The position numbers and the translations under genes are program-made. The notes under the pieces are model-generated. The model was given only the letters and a program-made list of their open reading frames with translations. It had not been told where the DNA came from and searched no databases. Below, in pieces: positions 59,173 through 64,000 of a DNA stretch of 64,000 nucleotides. Every line of letters begins with the position of its first letter. Positions within the stretch are counted from its first letter, which is position 1. Source of the stretch: Cristatella mucedo (Eukaryota; Bryozoa; Phylactolaemata; Cristatellidae); assembly GCA_009760855.2 (NCBI GenBank), contig WPIO01000002.1, positions 5,327,001 to 5,391,000 of the forward strand, given 5' to 3'.

Positions 59173-62080
59173 ACTCACGCATGCGAACGCTCGTAAAAAC
59201 ACACACACACTCACTCACTTGTCTGCATGCAAATGCAAATGGGCACACACACGGATCGAACACACTTACTCATACTGAGATAACAAATCTCACAGCCTGC
59301 TCGTTGGACTAGAAATAGCTCACTGTTTGCGACCTTACTGTTTCTTCATTTCCACTACTGGGAGGCACACTCGGCATTGCAACAACCGACTGCATTATTC
59401 AGACGAAGCACATCCAGTTTAACATATCATCAAGGCACTTCTCTCATTCCATTTCAGTATTCATCACGACAAATGCACGTTTTGCTGTAATGAACCATGT
59501 CTATGATTTTCCCAACAAAAAAACGTTGAAGGGACGACTCTCTTCATTTAGAACATAAAATAAAAAAGTATACAACCAGCATCAGTAATCGATCATTCAG
59601 TGGTCGAATCCATATAGTGTGTTCAAAAGCTACATTTTGAGCTATTGACCGAGCTATGATAGATTCAGAAAAAGTCTTCACCTTATACCTTTGTTCAAGT
59701 CAACGGTATCACTAAAATTACAGTGTAGTTGAATATGCGTCTACCATAGCTTTCGAGGAATGGCTAATGAAATTCAGAATTGTTTCGTCTCTCATTAAAG
59801 GTCAAGGAATTACATGGTTAGCACTGACTTGGGAGAACCAGCCTGGGCGAATCTCCCAAAGCCTACCTATGTTTCCTCCTTTGAATAAGAATAACGTCAG
59901 TGCTGCTTACTTATAATTGGAATCCTCGAGGTAGCCCTAGTAGACCTACTAAAAGTAAAGATTTAAAATTCGTATGTCATTTGAATCACAGTTTGACACG
60001 ACCTAGACAAAATAGAAAAAAATCCGCAGCTATGTGAAGCTGCTTGGGACCTCAGATTTGCATCTACAACTTAGTTTACTGGACCAGATTTGTATACAAT
60101 ATGTTGCCATTCGTAATTTCTGGATCAAACCGTAGAGGTTATTGCCAACCACCTTGTATATAAGAGCAATGATCACTGATGCTTTCCCATATTAACTATC
60201 TAATGCACTAAAGCAACCAATCGGTCAGCCACTAAATAGTCAGGTATCTGATTGGCAAGGGTCACGATACCAGAAAAATTTAATAGAAGCCATCTAAGCC
60301 AGGAAAGTGCAAAGCAATGGGATCTGCTCAACTCAATACGAGCCAAGCTAAAATCACGGCCTGTGGGCTTCTACCGGCTAAAGATGATGCACAAAAAACT
60401 CTGTGGCATAGTAACATTAGACATACTAACGTGTAACGTGTTACCACTTACTTCCCATGAATGTCCAATAAGACCTACGGGATTTGTAAACACTTTGTCA
60501 TGCCTCTTTAACTAAAAAATTTTTAATTTTTATTTTCTGTAGCAAAAAGCCTGGACAGCAATTGTAGCAAACTGCCAGCTCCGGTGTCAGATGACTCGAT
60601 TGGAACCTATTGCAGTGCAGCTTGATTGCACGACTAGCCCAGACTAGTCAGGTGATCGCAAGTCCCAATTTTAGACGAAAACACTGAGGTTTGGTTATGT
60701 AGGGCCAATAATCCTTGAAGTTTGGTGAGGGGTTAACGAAACAGACGCTGGATTAGATTACACAGCATAAACACACCTTAACCGTAAGGGTTTCTAAGAA
60801 TAATTGTCTATATTTAATAATAATAATGCATTTGATAAAGCACCCTCAGAGAACTCAATCTCTTTCTAGGCGCTTTGCATTTGCTGCAAAGGGAAATGCA
60901 ATTGAATGGTGATTAATATCATGTTCGATGAACAACATGAATAACACGGTTAGGGTGACATGCACAGGGTCAGCATACAAATGTGGTTAGTGGCAGCATG
61001 CACAGTGTCAGCATGCATAAGCACATGTAAAGCACATGGATAGAGATTAAATTCTCTCAGTGTACTTTTAAACTGACCTCTTGAATGGACTGACTGAATA
61101 AAAGGCGTGAAAAGGATGCTTCTGGCAAGGATTTAACTGCCTCAATTGATCACAGTCGCGTTTCTTGCTCACCTCTCATCCCTCTTCGCCTTCCTAGACA
61201 TTAGCATATTTGCCGTCTTGTCTGCTACATTTTACAACTGAATACCTCTTTTCAACTATGTGAATTTTTCTGCATGTGCAAATTTCAGCTTTATAGATCA
61301 GTAACTAGCTATGCCAATGCCATCAAATTTATATGATGCCTTAACAACCGAAACCCCGACCACAGCTGTCTCATCGTGATCATCTAGACTTAACCCCAAA
61401 GTGGCACTAACTAGCCAGTTCTGTCAAAACCAGCATTCGATATTTGCTATTTTGCCCTGAGTAGAACTAATCACAGGGACCAACTAAATGCTGTCCTAAA
61501 TAGGTGTGATTTAAGTTCTTTTTAAACGTGGTCAAGTCAGGGGATGTTCTGAAGCAAGTCGGGAGGGAGTTCCAGGCTTTGGGAGCATACGAACTAAATG
61601 CACGGTCTCCAAAGGATTTGAGGTTTGTACGAGGTATTGGTAGACTGTTGGATTCCGGAAAACGGATGGTACGATGCTTGGCCTGGTTTTAGAATGGCAT
61701 CAAAATAATAATGGACAACATGCTTAAATGCCACACAAAGTAAACGACATTTCAGCCAAGCAAAAGCATGGTCACAATAACTGCCTAGTCAATATCAGCT
61801 TTACACCTGACATAATATGAAGTGAATAGCATGCGCCCAGATTCGTTGGCACTCGTCCCAATTGATTGAATATTGAGAATTAACTGAAGTGAGATTTGTT
61901 CAAAGAGCCGCAGTACTTGGCAGCTACTGACCTACTGCACAGTTTCGTCAGTGGCAGTGGTGTGCTTGCAGAAGCCATGCTCTCGTCGCATTCACAGTGA
62001 CTGCCAAGGAAGCCAGCATTGCAGTAGCAAGAGCCGCACGAGTAGAGGCCCCTCGAGCTGCAGGAGGTGCTGCTCTGCTC
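38056..62080 (-). CDS. Integrin beta subunit, 3' half (7 exons in window)
   Basis: Integrin beta chains pair with alpha chains as cell-surface adhesion receptors. Exons, 5' to 3' on the minus strand: 62,080-61,932; 58,212-58,028; 57,871-57,741; 57,573-57,478; 57,257-57,137; 57,046-56,936; 38,219-38,056. Each has AG/GT borders, and the phases join without a break (2, 1, 0, 0, 1, 1, 0). In order they encode I-EGF1, I-EGF2, I-EGF3, I-EGF4, the beta-tail domain in two exons, then one transmembrane helix with the membrane-proximal talin-binding motif HDRKEF and AKWNT. The N-terminal PSI, hybrid and beta-I domains must lie beyond 64,000. The last exon, expected to carry NPxY motifs, should lie below 38,056, but I could not find it. 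The last intron, 18.7 kb, is loaded with antisense retrotransposons. With no frame lesion in seven exons the gene is probably functional. The family call rests on the cysteine pattern plus the tail motif. Confidence 0.93.
38535..38690 (+). mobile_element. SINE-B copy 5, decayed
   Basis: B box-like CGAGGGTTTGTATTCAGC, the body ACTGCAAGTGAATGGGTGATA and the end GCAAGGGCTCGCCGGCC match the SINE-B layout. It lies in the big intron just before the transmembrane exon. Confidence 0.6.
38691..40140. other. Integrin intron, no feature recognised
   Basis: Part of the 18.7-kb intron. No repeats or coding signal that I can name. Confidence 0.4.
40144..40524 (+). other. Unrecognised open frames left of the LTR1 flank repeat
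   Basis: Three overlapping plus frames are open over about 300 bases. One reads [20 protein letters not shown] and ends at 40,502, and reading could continue in phase after its stop. CTTGAGCAGCCGA is tandemly duplicated near 40,432. Triple openness argues for composition rather than coding, though a decayed mobile-element protein is possible. Confidence 0.2.
40525..41305 (+). repeat. Flank repeat, left copy (781 bp), abuts 5' LTR
   Basis: It begins AGTCTGTTAAAGAAGTTAGG and ends GGATTAACAAGTGGCACAGA, directly against the TGTGG start of LTR1. The same sequence recurs at 45,526-46,543, directly after the 3' LTR. Outside the microsatellite the copies differ at roughly 2% of positions by hand. 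It contains the AT/AC array. Confidence 0.93.
40989..41116. repeat. AT/AC compound microsatellite
   Basis: TA repeats with TAGATA interruptions (40,989-41,064), then an AC run to 41,104 and a short AT run. The corresponding site in the right flank copy has been rebuilt as palindromes. Confidence 0.9.
41306..41600 (+). repeat. LTR1 5' long terminal repeat
   Basis: 295 bp from TGTGGTTTTGTTTATG to CAGACTACA. It contains AAATAAA near 41,535 as likely polyadenylation signal. gag ATG follows only 17 bases after its end. Confidence 0.92.
41617..42330 (+). CDS. gag: LTR1 gag (capsid-nucleocapsid)
   Basis: 237 residues, intact. An N-terminal capsid-like part ([20 protein letters not shown]) is followed by two CCHC zinc knuckles, [14 protein letters not shown] and [14 protein letters not shown], each with C-x2-C-x4-H-x4-C spacing. 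Gag packages the element RNA. Ends PKKE-stop. Two lysine codons just before the stop form the slippery run for entry into pol. The ATG lies 17 bases after the LTR, an unusually short leader. Confidence 0.9.
   Translation: MENVKFSHIVTQFDGSGDFAGWVEKFDLVAEIQGIVAADRHKVPPLFLTGGAFAVYQSIDGQAKKDYIIVKEALLAAFSADKFKAYEELTTQRLQAGEPVDVYASILARLAGLVSAAAKDDLVKCAFVTRLTEDIRKQLSAACALDKMAMSEVVEKARALMSYQEPSYAAAAEALGARGSRPTPQKRFCFFCKKQGHISRNCRSSQRQRRLCFVCGDDSHLAAICPERRTNAQPKKE
42318..42345 (+). promoter_or_regulatory. -1 ribosomal frameshift signal, gag to pol
   Basis: A heptamer of seven A (42,318-42,324), split A-AAA-AAA in the gag frame, is followed by six bases (GAGTAA, with the gag stop) and a strong stem. 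GGGGAAGCGC (42,331-42,340) pairs with GCGCATTCCCC, with one bulge. Slippage by -1 leads directly into the protease frame. This is the classic retroviral layout. Confidence 0.8.
42319..43562 (+). pseudogene. pol: LTR1 pol, first part: protease and reverse transcriptase
   Basis: Read in the -1 frame from the slippery site. Aspartic protease: [13 protein letters not shown]. Then a long linker and a TAG at 42,942-42,944 that interrupts the frame. RT motifs: [47 protein letters not shown], then [10 protein letters not shown] (the catalytic pair is intact). After about 43,500 the frame shifts and the connection to RNase H is lost. One stop plus one frameshift are the only breaks, so the copy is recently dead. 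Confidence 0.85.
43670..44863 (+). pseudogene. pol: LTR1 pol, second part: RNase H and integrase
   Basis: 397 residues open. RNase [38 protein letters not shown] and [10 protein letters not shown] give the D, E, D, D set. Integrase: an HHCC-like zinc part (FHDLHHLW to CMRCRS), then [17 protein letters not shown] and [12 protein letters not shown] carrying D, D and E. It is catalytically complete by motif but cut off from the RT by the upstream frameshift. It ends at 44,863 without a chromodomain that I can see. Confidence 0.88.
45231..45525 (+). repeat. LTR1 3' long terminal repeat
   Basis: 295 bp from TGTGGTTTTGTCTATG to CAGACTACA, aligned end to end with the 5' LTR with about a dozen substitutions and small indels. 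A weak purine stretch precedes it. Confidence 0.92.
45945..46062. repeat. 118-bp near-perfect palindrome
   Basis: Outer arms 45,945-45,978 and 46,029-46,062 are perfect 34-base reverse complements. The inner arms (AACACACATACAATTTATA against AACGCACATGCAATTTATA) have two mismatches, closing on a TA run. The left half is native flank sequence; the right half is its inverted duplicate. Confidence 0.93.
46172..46402. repeat. Inverted repeat around AT arrays
   Basis: Arms 46,172-46,220 and 46,354-46,402 (right arm native: GCAGCCGTACCGATTGCTGG) are reverse complements with about three mismatches. Between them lie many TATATAAG units. It is a second snap-back duplication at the other edge of the same microsatellite. 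Confidence 0.9.
46544..46900. other. Unique intron sequence between the two LTR elements
   Basis: 357 bases with no feature recognised. It is the original right neighbour of the flank repeat. Confidence 0.5.
46901..47163 (+). repeat. LTR2 5' long terminal repeat
   Basis: From TGTTGTGTGTGCCTGTTGC to CACAGTAACGTAAC. AATAAA in GGGGGAATAAAGTCAG (about 47,060) is a likely polyadenylation signal. Confidence 0.9.
47167..47184 (+). other. LTR2 primer-binding-like site
   Basis: TGGTAGCAGAGAATGATT lies three bases after the LTR end. The TGG start suits pairing with the CCA end of a tRNA primer. The gag ATG at 47,179 overlaps it. The matching tRNA was not determined. Confidence 0.6.
47179..48138 (+). 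pseudogene. gag: LTR2 gag
   Basis: One frame throughout, broken by a TAG at 47,629-47,631. A capsid-like part ([35 protein letters not shown]) is followed by a single CCHC knuckle [14 protein letters not shown]. The protease lies in the next frame and overlaps the gag end (47,939-48,187). Confidence 0.85.
48050..48225 (+). pseudogene. pol: LTR2 protease, cut by LINE-B insertion
   Basis: Aspartic protease active site [13 protein letters not shown] (D-S-G) in the +1 frame relative to gag. The frame closes at 48,187, and LINE-B sequence begins near 48,226, so the rest of the protease is displaced or lost. Confidence 0.7.
48226..49595 (-). mobile_element. LINE-B copy 3, nested in LTR2
   Basis: 5'-truncated LINE-B. 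Reading leftward: [56 protein letters not shown], then a 307-residue open C-terminal part (49,190-48,267; [33 protein letters not shown]). The catalytic ADD reads ADN. The 3' end lacks the CATTA tail seen in other copies. Confidence 0.88.
49663..50944 (-). mobile_element. LINE-A copy 7, nested in LTR2
   Basis: 5'-truncated LINE-A. It runs from the [13 protein letters not shown] motif at 50,944 through the RT end ([14 protein letters not shown] with ADG at the active site), [36 protein letters not shown], to SGSL-stop at 49,903, the 3' UTR and an AAT tail. It carries the segment missing from copy 1. About 67 bases between it and LINE-B copy 3 may be LTR2 residue. Confidence 0.9.
50945..51475 (+). 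pseudogene. pol: LTR2 reverse transcriptase with catalytic core deleted
   Basis: The frame starts as LTR2 resumes after the LINEs: [57 protein letters not shown]. At LPDEIQD it jumps to [18 protein letters not shown] and [15 protein letters not shown], the thumb and connection. About 110 residues with the catalytic aspartates are missing. A stop at 51,473 precedes RNase H. Confidence 0.85.
51520..51915 (+). pseudogene. pol: LTR2 RNase H, broken frame
   Basis: [36 protein letters not shown], a stop, then [16 protein letters not shown] and [11 protein letters not shown]. The D, E, D catalytic positions are visible in order, with one internal stop and a frameshift relative to the RT. Confidence 0.8.
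51926..53230 (+). pseudogene. pol: LTR2 integrase, broken frame
   Basis: The zinc-binding part keeps RRHHDDSGH but then breaks, and the C-x2-C half is not readable. Catalytic core: [18 protein letters not shown] (D), [10 protein letters not shown] (D) then a stop, and [16 protein letters not shown] (E), with [18 protein letters not shown] and [10 protein letters not shown] 16-bp tandem duplication at about 52,831-52,862 creates a hairpin and a local frame change. Confidence 0.82.
53376..53654 (+). repeat. LTR2 3' long terminal repeat
   Basis: From TGTTGTGTGAGCCTGTTGC to CACGGTAACGTAAC, with AATAAA in GGAGGAATAAAGACAG. It is preceded directly by the purine run GGGGAAGGAA (53,366-53,375). Confidence 0.9.
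53660..56428. other. Integrin intron; unrecognised open frames near 54.3-54.9 kb
   Basis: Mostly AT-rich. On the minus strand 54,942-54,586 is open for 118 residues ([40 protein letters not shown]), and 54,563-54,324 is open in another frame. Plus frames over the same stretch are also long. It may be a decayed mobile-element gene. I recognise no family. Confidence 0.3.
56430..56576 (+). mobile_element. SINE-A copy 3 (best preserved)
   Basis: A box GGTCTAGAGGTTAAGG, B box GTCGCGGGCTCGAGCCCCG, then a tail with the double hairpin: outer GCGCC/GGCGC and inner AGAGA/TCTCT, followed by TATATAAATGAATTATA and a T run. It lies 360 bases downstream of the last beta-tail exon of the integrin gene. Confidence 0.88.
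56936..57046 (-). CDS. Integrin beta exon: beta-tail domain, second part
   Basis: The 111-bp exon starts GC after TTTAAAG (completing glycine) and ends with a single A before GTAAGA. It encodes [17 protein letters not shown], then SFSYD and HKVDIINVR. This corresponds to the C-x-x-x-D-x-D-x-C and beta-strand end of the tail domain. The next coding exon is 18.7 kb away. Confidence 0.9.
57137..57257 (-). CDS. Integrin beta exon: beta-tail domain, first part
   Basis: The 121-bp exon runs from a TTGCAG acceptor to a GTGAGT donor, and leaves one codon base (G). It reads [17 protein letters not shown], then the cysteine-rich start of the membrane-proximal beta-tail domain, ending IIESVPSG. This matches the C-x-x-C-x-x-C-V-x-C pattern after I-EGF4 in integrin beta chains. 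Confidence 0.9.
57478..57573 (-). CDS. Integrin beta exon: I-EGF4
   Basis: The 96-bp exon is phase 0 on both sides (TTTCTTTCAG acceptor, GTATGT donor). It encodes [15 protein letters not shown], then [15 protein letters not shown], the fourth EGF module, which leads straight into the beta-tail. It is the intact reference for the 95-bp frameshifted exon at 4,769-4,863. Confidence 0.93.
57741..57871 (-). CDS. Integrin beta exon: I-EGF3
   Basis: The 131-bp exon follows an AATTGCAG acceptor and ends GAG before GTAGGC. With the preceding G it reads [18 protein letters not shown], then [19 protein letters not shown]. The cysteine spacing matches I-EGF3. The paralogous exon at 5,089-5,222 is one codon longer. 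Confidence 0.93.
58028..58212 (-). CDS. Integrin beta exon: I-EGF2
   Basis: The 185-bp exon begins at the third base of a codon after a TGTGCTGTAG acceptor and ends GGAG before GTTTGT. It encodes [15 protein letters not shown], then [16 protein letters not shown] and VCGG, a complete I-EGF2. The decayed copy at 6,492-6,667 has the same phases and is three codons shorter. Confidence 0.93.
58213..60814. other. Integrin intron between I-EGF1 and I-EGF2
   Basis: It contains the AC array at 59,112-59,166. The rest is AT-rich with no repeat family or coding signal that I recognise. Confidence 0.5.
59112..59166. repeat. (AC)n microsatellite
   Basis: About 55 bases of uninterrupted AC, with shorter ACACAC blocks to about 59,250. 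Confidence 0.95.
60815..61027 (-). mobile_element. LINE-A copy 8, 3' part
   Basis: AAT tail, GATAAAGCACCCTCAGAGA, CTTTCTAGGCGCTTTGCATT, then 3' UTR up to GCATAAGCACATG at 61,027, where about 440 bases of other sequence break in. Confidence 0.85.
61056..61461. repeat. Long inverted repeat, left arm
   Basis: 406 bases, reverse complement of 63,596-64,000 with about 15 mismatches (roughly 96% identity by hand). It lies inside LINE-A copy 8, in the intron downstream of the I-EGF1 exon. The outer edge joins a LINE-A-like hairpin string, ATAGAGATTAAATTCTC. The nature of the unit is unknown. Confidence 0.92.
61470..61688 (-). mobile_element. LINE-A copy 8, continuation
   Basis: Resumes at ATCACAGGGACCAACTAAATG and continues to GATGCTTGGCCTGG (the last 75 or so codons of the RT-ORF, minus strand). 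Together with 60,815-61,027 it is one LINE split by the inserted repeat unit. Confidence 0.82.
61932..62080 (-). CDS. Integrin beta exon: I-EGF1
   Basis: The 149-bp exon starts after a TTCTCTAG acceptor and ends at a GTCAGT donor. It reads [12 protein letters not shown], then [12 protein letters not shown], the spacing of the first integrin EGF module. It ends with two codon bases (AG) that join the next exon as arginine. A nearer GTAGGT donor would break the frame. Inverted repeat arms lie in the introns on both sides. Confidence 0.85.
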
Positions 62081-62129
62081 CTAGAGAAGAACGTGTGGAA
62101 GAGCAAGCACCAAATCCATGCAATAATAT

Positions 62130-63440
62130 TAATGTTAATAATAATAATACACTTGCATAGCAACCTCAGAGACCTCGATCACTTTCTAGGCAATTCACAT
62201 TTGCTGTTAAAGCAAGCATGATCGAATGGTCAATGGTGGCATGCTCAATGACAACAAGCATAACATGGTTAGAGGTGACATGCACAAGGTCAGCATGCAA
62301 ATATAGTTAGTGGCAGCATGCACAGTGTCGGAACCCATATGCTCACAAAGGACGAATCGCATCGATCAACTAAATGCCATTCTAAATAAATGTGTTTTGT
62401 AGCTTCTTTTTAAATGTTGTCAAGTCAGGGAGATGTTGTAATACCAGTCGGAAATGAGTTCCAGGCTTTGGTAGCATACGAGACACTAAAGGCACGATCT
62501 CCAAAGGACTTGACGTTCGTATACAGTATAGCTAAATGATTAGATGTAGAAAAGCAGGTGGTATTACGCTTAGCCTTGTGGGGGATTAGATCTGATGCCT
62601 AGGCTGGAGCCGAAGAATGAAAGGACCTAAAAGTGAGTGAAACATCCTCGCACTCAATGTGCTGCTTGACGGGGAGCCGGTGCAGGTCAGTTAGAAGTGG
62701 TGTGGTGTGGTAACTGTGAAGCTCACGACGGACAAGCCTAGCTGCTGAGTTTTTTACCATCTGATTGTAGAGGCCGGTGGACCAGCAAGCAGTGAGCTAT
62801 AGAACTGGGGACGGGATGTCATAAATCCATAGACCAATTTAGATGTAGTAACCTTGTCTAAACAAGCCTGAATTGTAGCAATCTTATATAGCTGAAAGTA
62901 GGCAGACTTTACTTTGGAGCTGATGTGATCCTCTAGTACAGTGGTTCTCGAACTTCTGTATGCTGCAACCCTGTAATACAGTTCCTCGTGTAGTGGCGAC
63001 CCCAACTATATAATTATTGTGTGCAAAACGTGAAAATGCTTGTTTGGCTATGGTCTTAGGCGACCCCTGTGAAAGCGATGTTCGACCCCCAATGGGGTTG
63101 CTACCCACAGGTTGAGCACTTCTCTAGTAAAAGGTCACTTTGGAACAGGACTCCTATATTTCGTGCAGATGTAACAGGAGATATGCTGGAAGAGCCGATT
63201 TGGGCCGTTTAGTTTTCCAATCTCTGAAGGATTGAGCAGAACAAGCAGAGGGACTCTACCTGAATCGGTATTCCTAAGAAAGTCGTTATACACCCAAAGT
63301 AGTGCTGAGTCTACAGAGTAAATGGGACTCTACTGAGTGGCCGTGGAGTGATTAGCTCTAAAAATCAGACTGGAACTTACTAGCTGGGTGTCAAGTTTCA
63401 ATATATGGGTTCAGCTGATCTGCTACGAGATGGTGACAGA
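62130..63440 (-). mobile_element. LINE-A copy 9, with internal loss
   Basis: 3' UTR and tail start at about 62,130 (AATAATAATAATACACTTG). The RT end follows (DHISSKVKSAYFQLYKIATI, LVYGFMTSRPQFYSSLLAG, minus strand), up to about 63,230. It then skips to upstream RT sequence (GGTATTCCTAAGAAAGTCG). It hosts the SPIN-like element at 62,939 and lies upstream of the I-EGF1 exon. Confidence 0.8.
62939..63121 (+). mobile_element. SPIN-like hAT miniature transposon
   Basis: 183 bases flanked by a perfect 8-bp duplication CTCTAGTA (62,931-62,938 and 63,122-63,129), the hAT signature. It starts CAGTGGTTCTCGAAC. The other end reads, reverse-complemented, GTGCTCAACCTGTGGGT. Internal strings AGGAACTGTATTACAGGGTT and AGGGGTCGCCTAAGACCAT (reverse strand) match what I recall of the SPIN family known from tetrapods and a few invertebrates. 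It has no coding capacity. The family name is from memory; the hAT class follows from the ends and duplication. Confidence 0.85.
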
Positions 63441-63595
63441 TAAGGATTAGTGACAAAATTTTCTTCGGGCTAGACTCTTCAAGTAAACATCAAGCAGTCA
63501 TATGAATCCCTGCCATAAGAATGCCTAAACAACACAGACTCAATGTAACGAAAAGAGTGACGAATACGACTCGTCAGTGCTGAGGTGCCTTTGGG

Positions 63596-64000
63596 CTCAG
63601 GGCAAAAGAGCAAATATCGAATGCTGGTTTTGGCAGAGCTGGCTAGCTAGTGCCACTTTGGGGTTAAGTCTAGATGCTCATGATGAGACAGCTGTGGTCG
63701 GAGTTTCGGTTGTTAAGGCATCATATAAATTTGATGGCATTGGCATACCTAGTTACTGATCTTTAAAGCTGAAATTTGCACATGCAGAAAAATTCACATA
63801 GTTGAAAAGAGGTATTCAGTTGTAAAATGTAGCAGACAAGACGGCAAATATGCTAATGTCTAGGAAGGCGAAGATGGATGAGAGGTGAGCGAGAAACGCG
63901 ACTGTGATCAATTGAGGCAGTTAAATCCTTGCCAGAAGCATCCTTTTCACGCCTTTTATTCAGTCAGTCCATTCAATAGGTCGGTTTAAAGGTACCCTGA
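63596..64000. repeat. Long inverted repeat, right arm (reaches window end)
   Basis: Begins CTCAGGGCAAAAGAGC and runs to the last base of the window. Its match to the left arm shows no sign of ending, so the true arm is longer than 405 bases. Confidence 0.9.

Noticed and set aside
59067-59312. Histidine/threonine-rich and cysteine/valine-rich frames over the AC array
   Set aside because: Dinucleotide repeat translations on both strands, with no non-repeat coding support.

Overview
The window is metazoan genomic DNA. It has large introns with GT/AG boundaries, dense retrotransposon debris and long dinucleotide arrays, and no operons. The only host gene I can support is an integrin beta subunit on the minus strand. 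An invertebrate, probably a lophotrochozoan or flatworm, fits, but the sequence does not name the species.

Host gene. Seven minus-strand exons between 62,080 and 38,056 encode I-EGF1 to I-EGF4, the beta-tail domain, the transmembrane helix and the start of the cytoplasmic tail. Every splice phase agrees. The PSI, hybrid and beta-I exons must lie beyond 64,000, and the final NPxY tail exon was not found. Downstream on the same strand (11,225 to 4,769) is a second, decayed integrin beta copy. It keeps a PSI piece, a hybrid piece and I-EGF1-4. Frameshifts lie in the I-EGF1 and I-EGF4 exons, and there is no intact beta-I domain. The two copies look like an old tandem duplication.

Mobile elements, left to right. 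A CR1/L2-type LINE family ('LINE-A', 3' tail of ATT repeats) occurs as a near-complete copy (1-3,262), several half-length copies and many 40-120 bp tail-only insertions. A second family ('LINE-B', CATTA tail) has a near full-length antisense copy (16,292-19,766) inserted inside a LINE-A. Two tRNA-derived SINE families are present: SINE-A shares a double hairpin 3' end with LINE-A, and SINE-B has its own body hairpin. A Tc1-like transposase relic lies near 35.7 kb. A short hAT element resembling SPIN ('space invader'), with a perfect 8-bp target duplication, lies at 62,939-63,121.

The 18.7-kb intron before the transmembrane exon (38,220-56,935) holds two Ty3/Gypsy-like LTR retrotransposons, antisense to the integrin. 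LTR1 (41,306-45,525) has an intact gag, a textbook -1 frameshift signal and a complete RNase H-integrase frame. It is flanked exactly by a direct repeat of about 0.8-1 kb instead of a 4-6 bp target duplication. LTR2 (46,901-53,654) has a clean GCTGC target duplication, a polypurine tract and a primer-binding-like site, but its pol is split by nested LINE-B and LINE-A insertions and lacks the RT catalytic core.

Other structure. The downstream flank of LTR1 contains large palindromes around an AT microsatellite. A 405-bp inverted repeat (about 96% identical by eye) brackets the I-EGF1 exon of the integrin gene.
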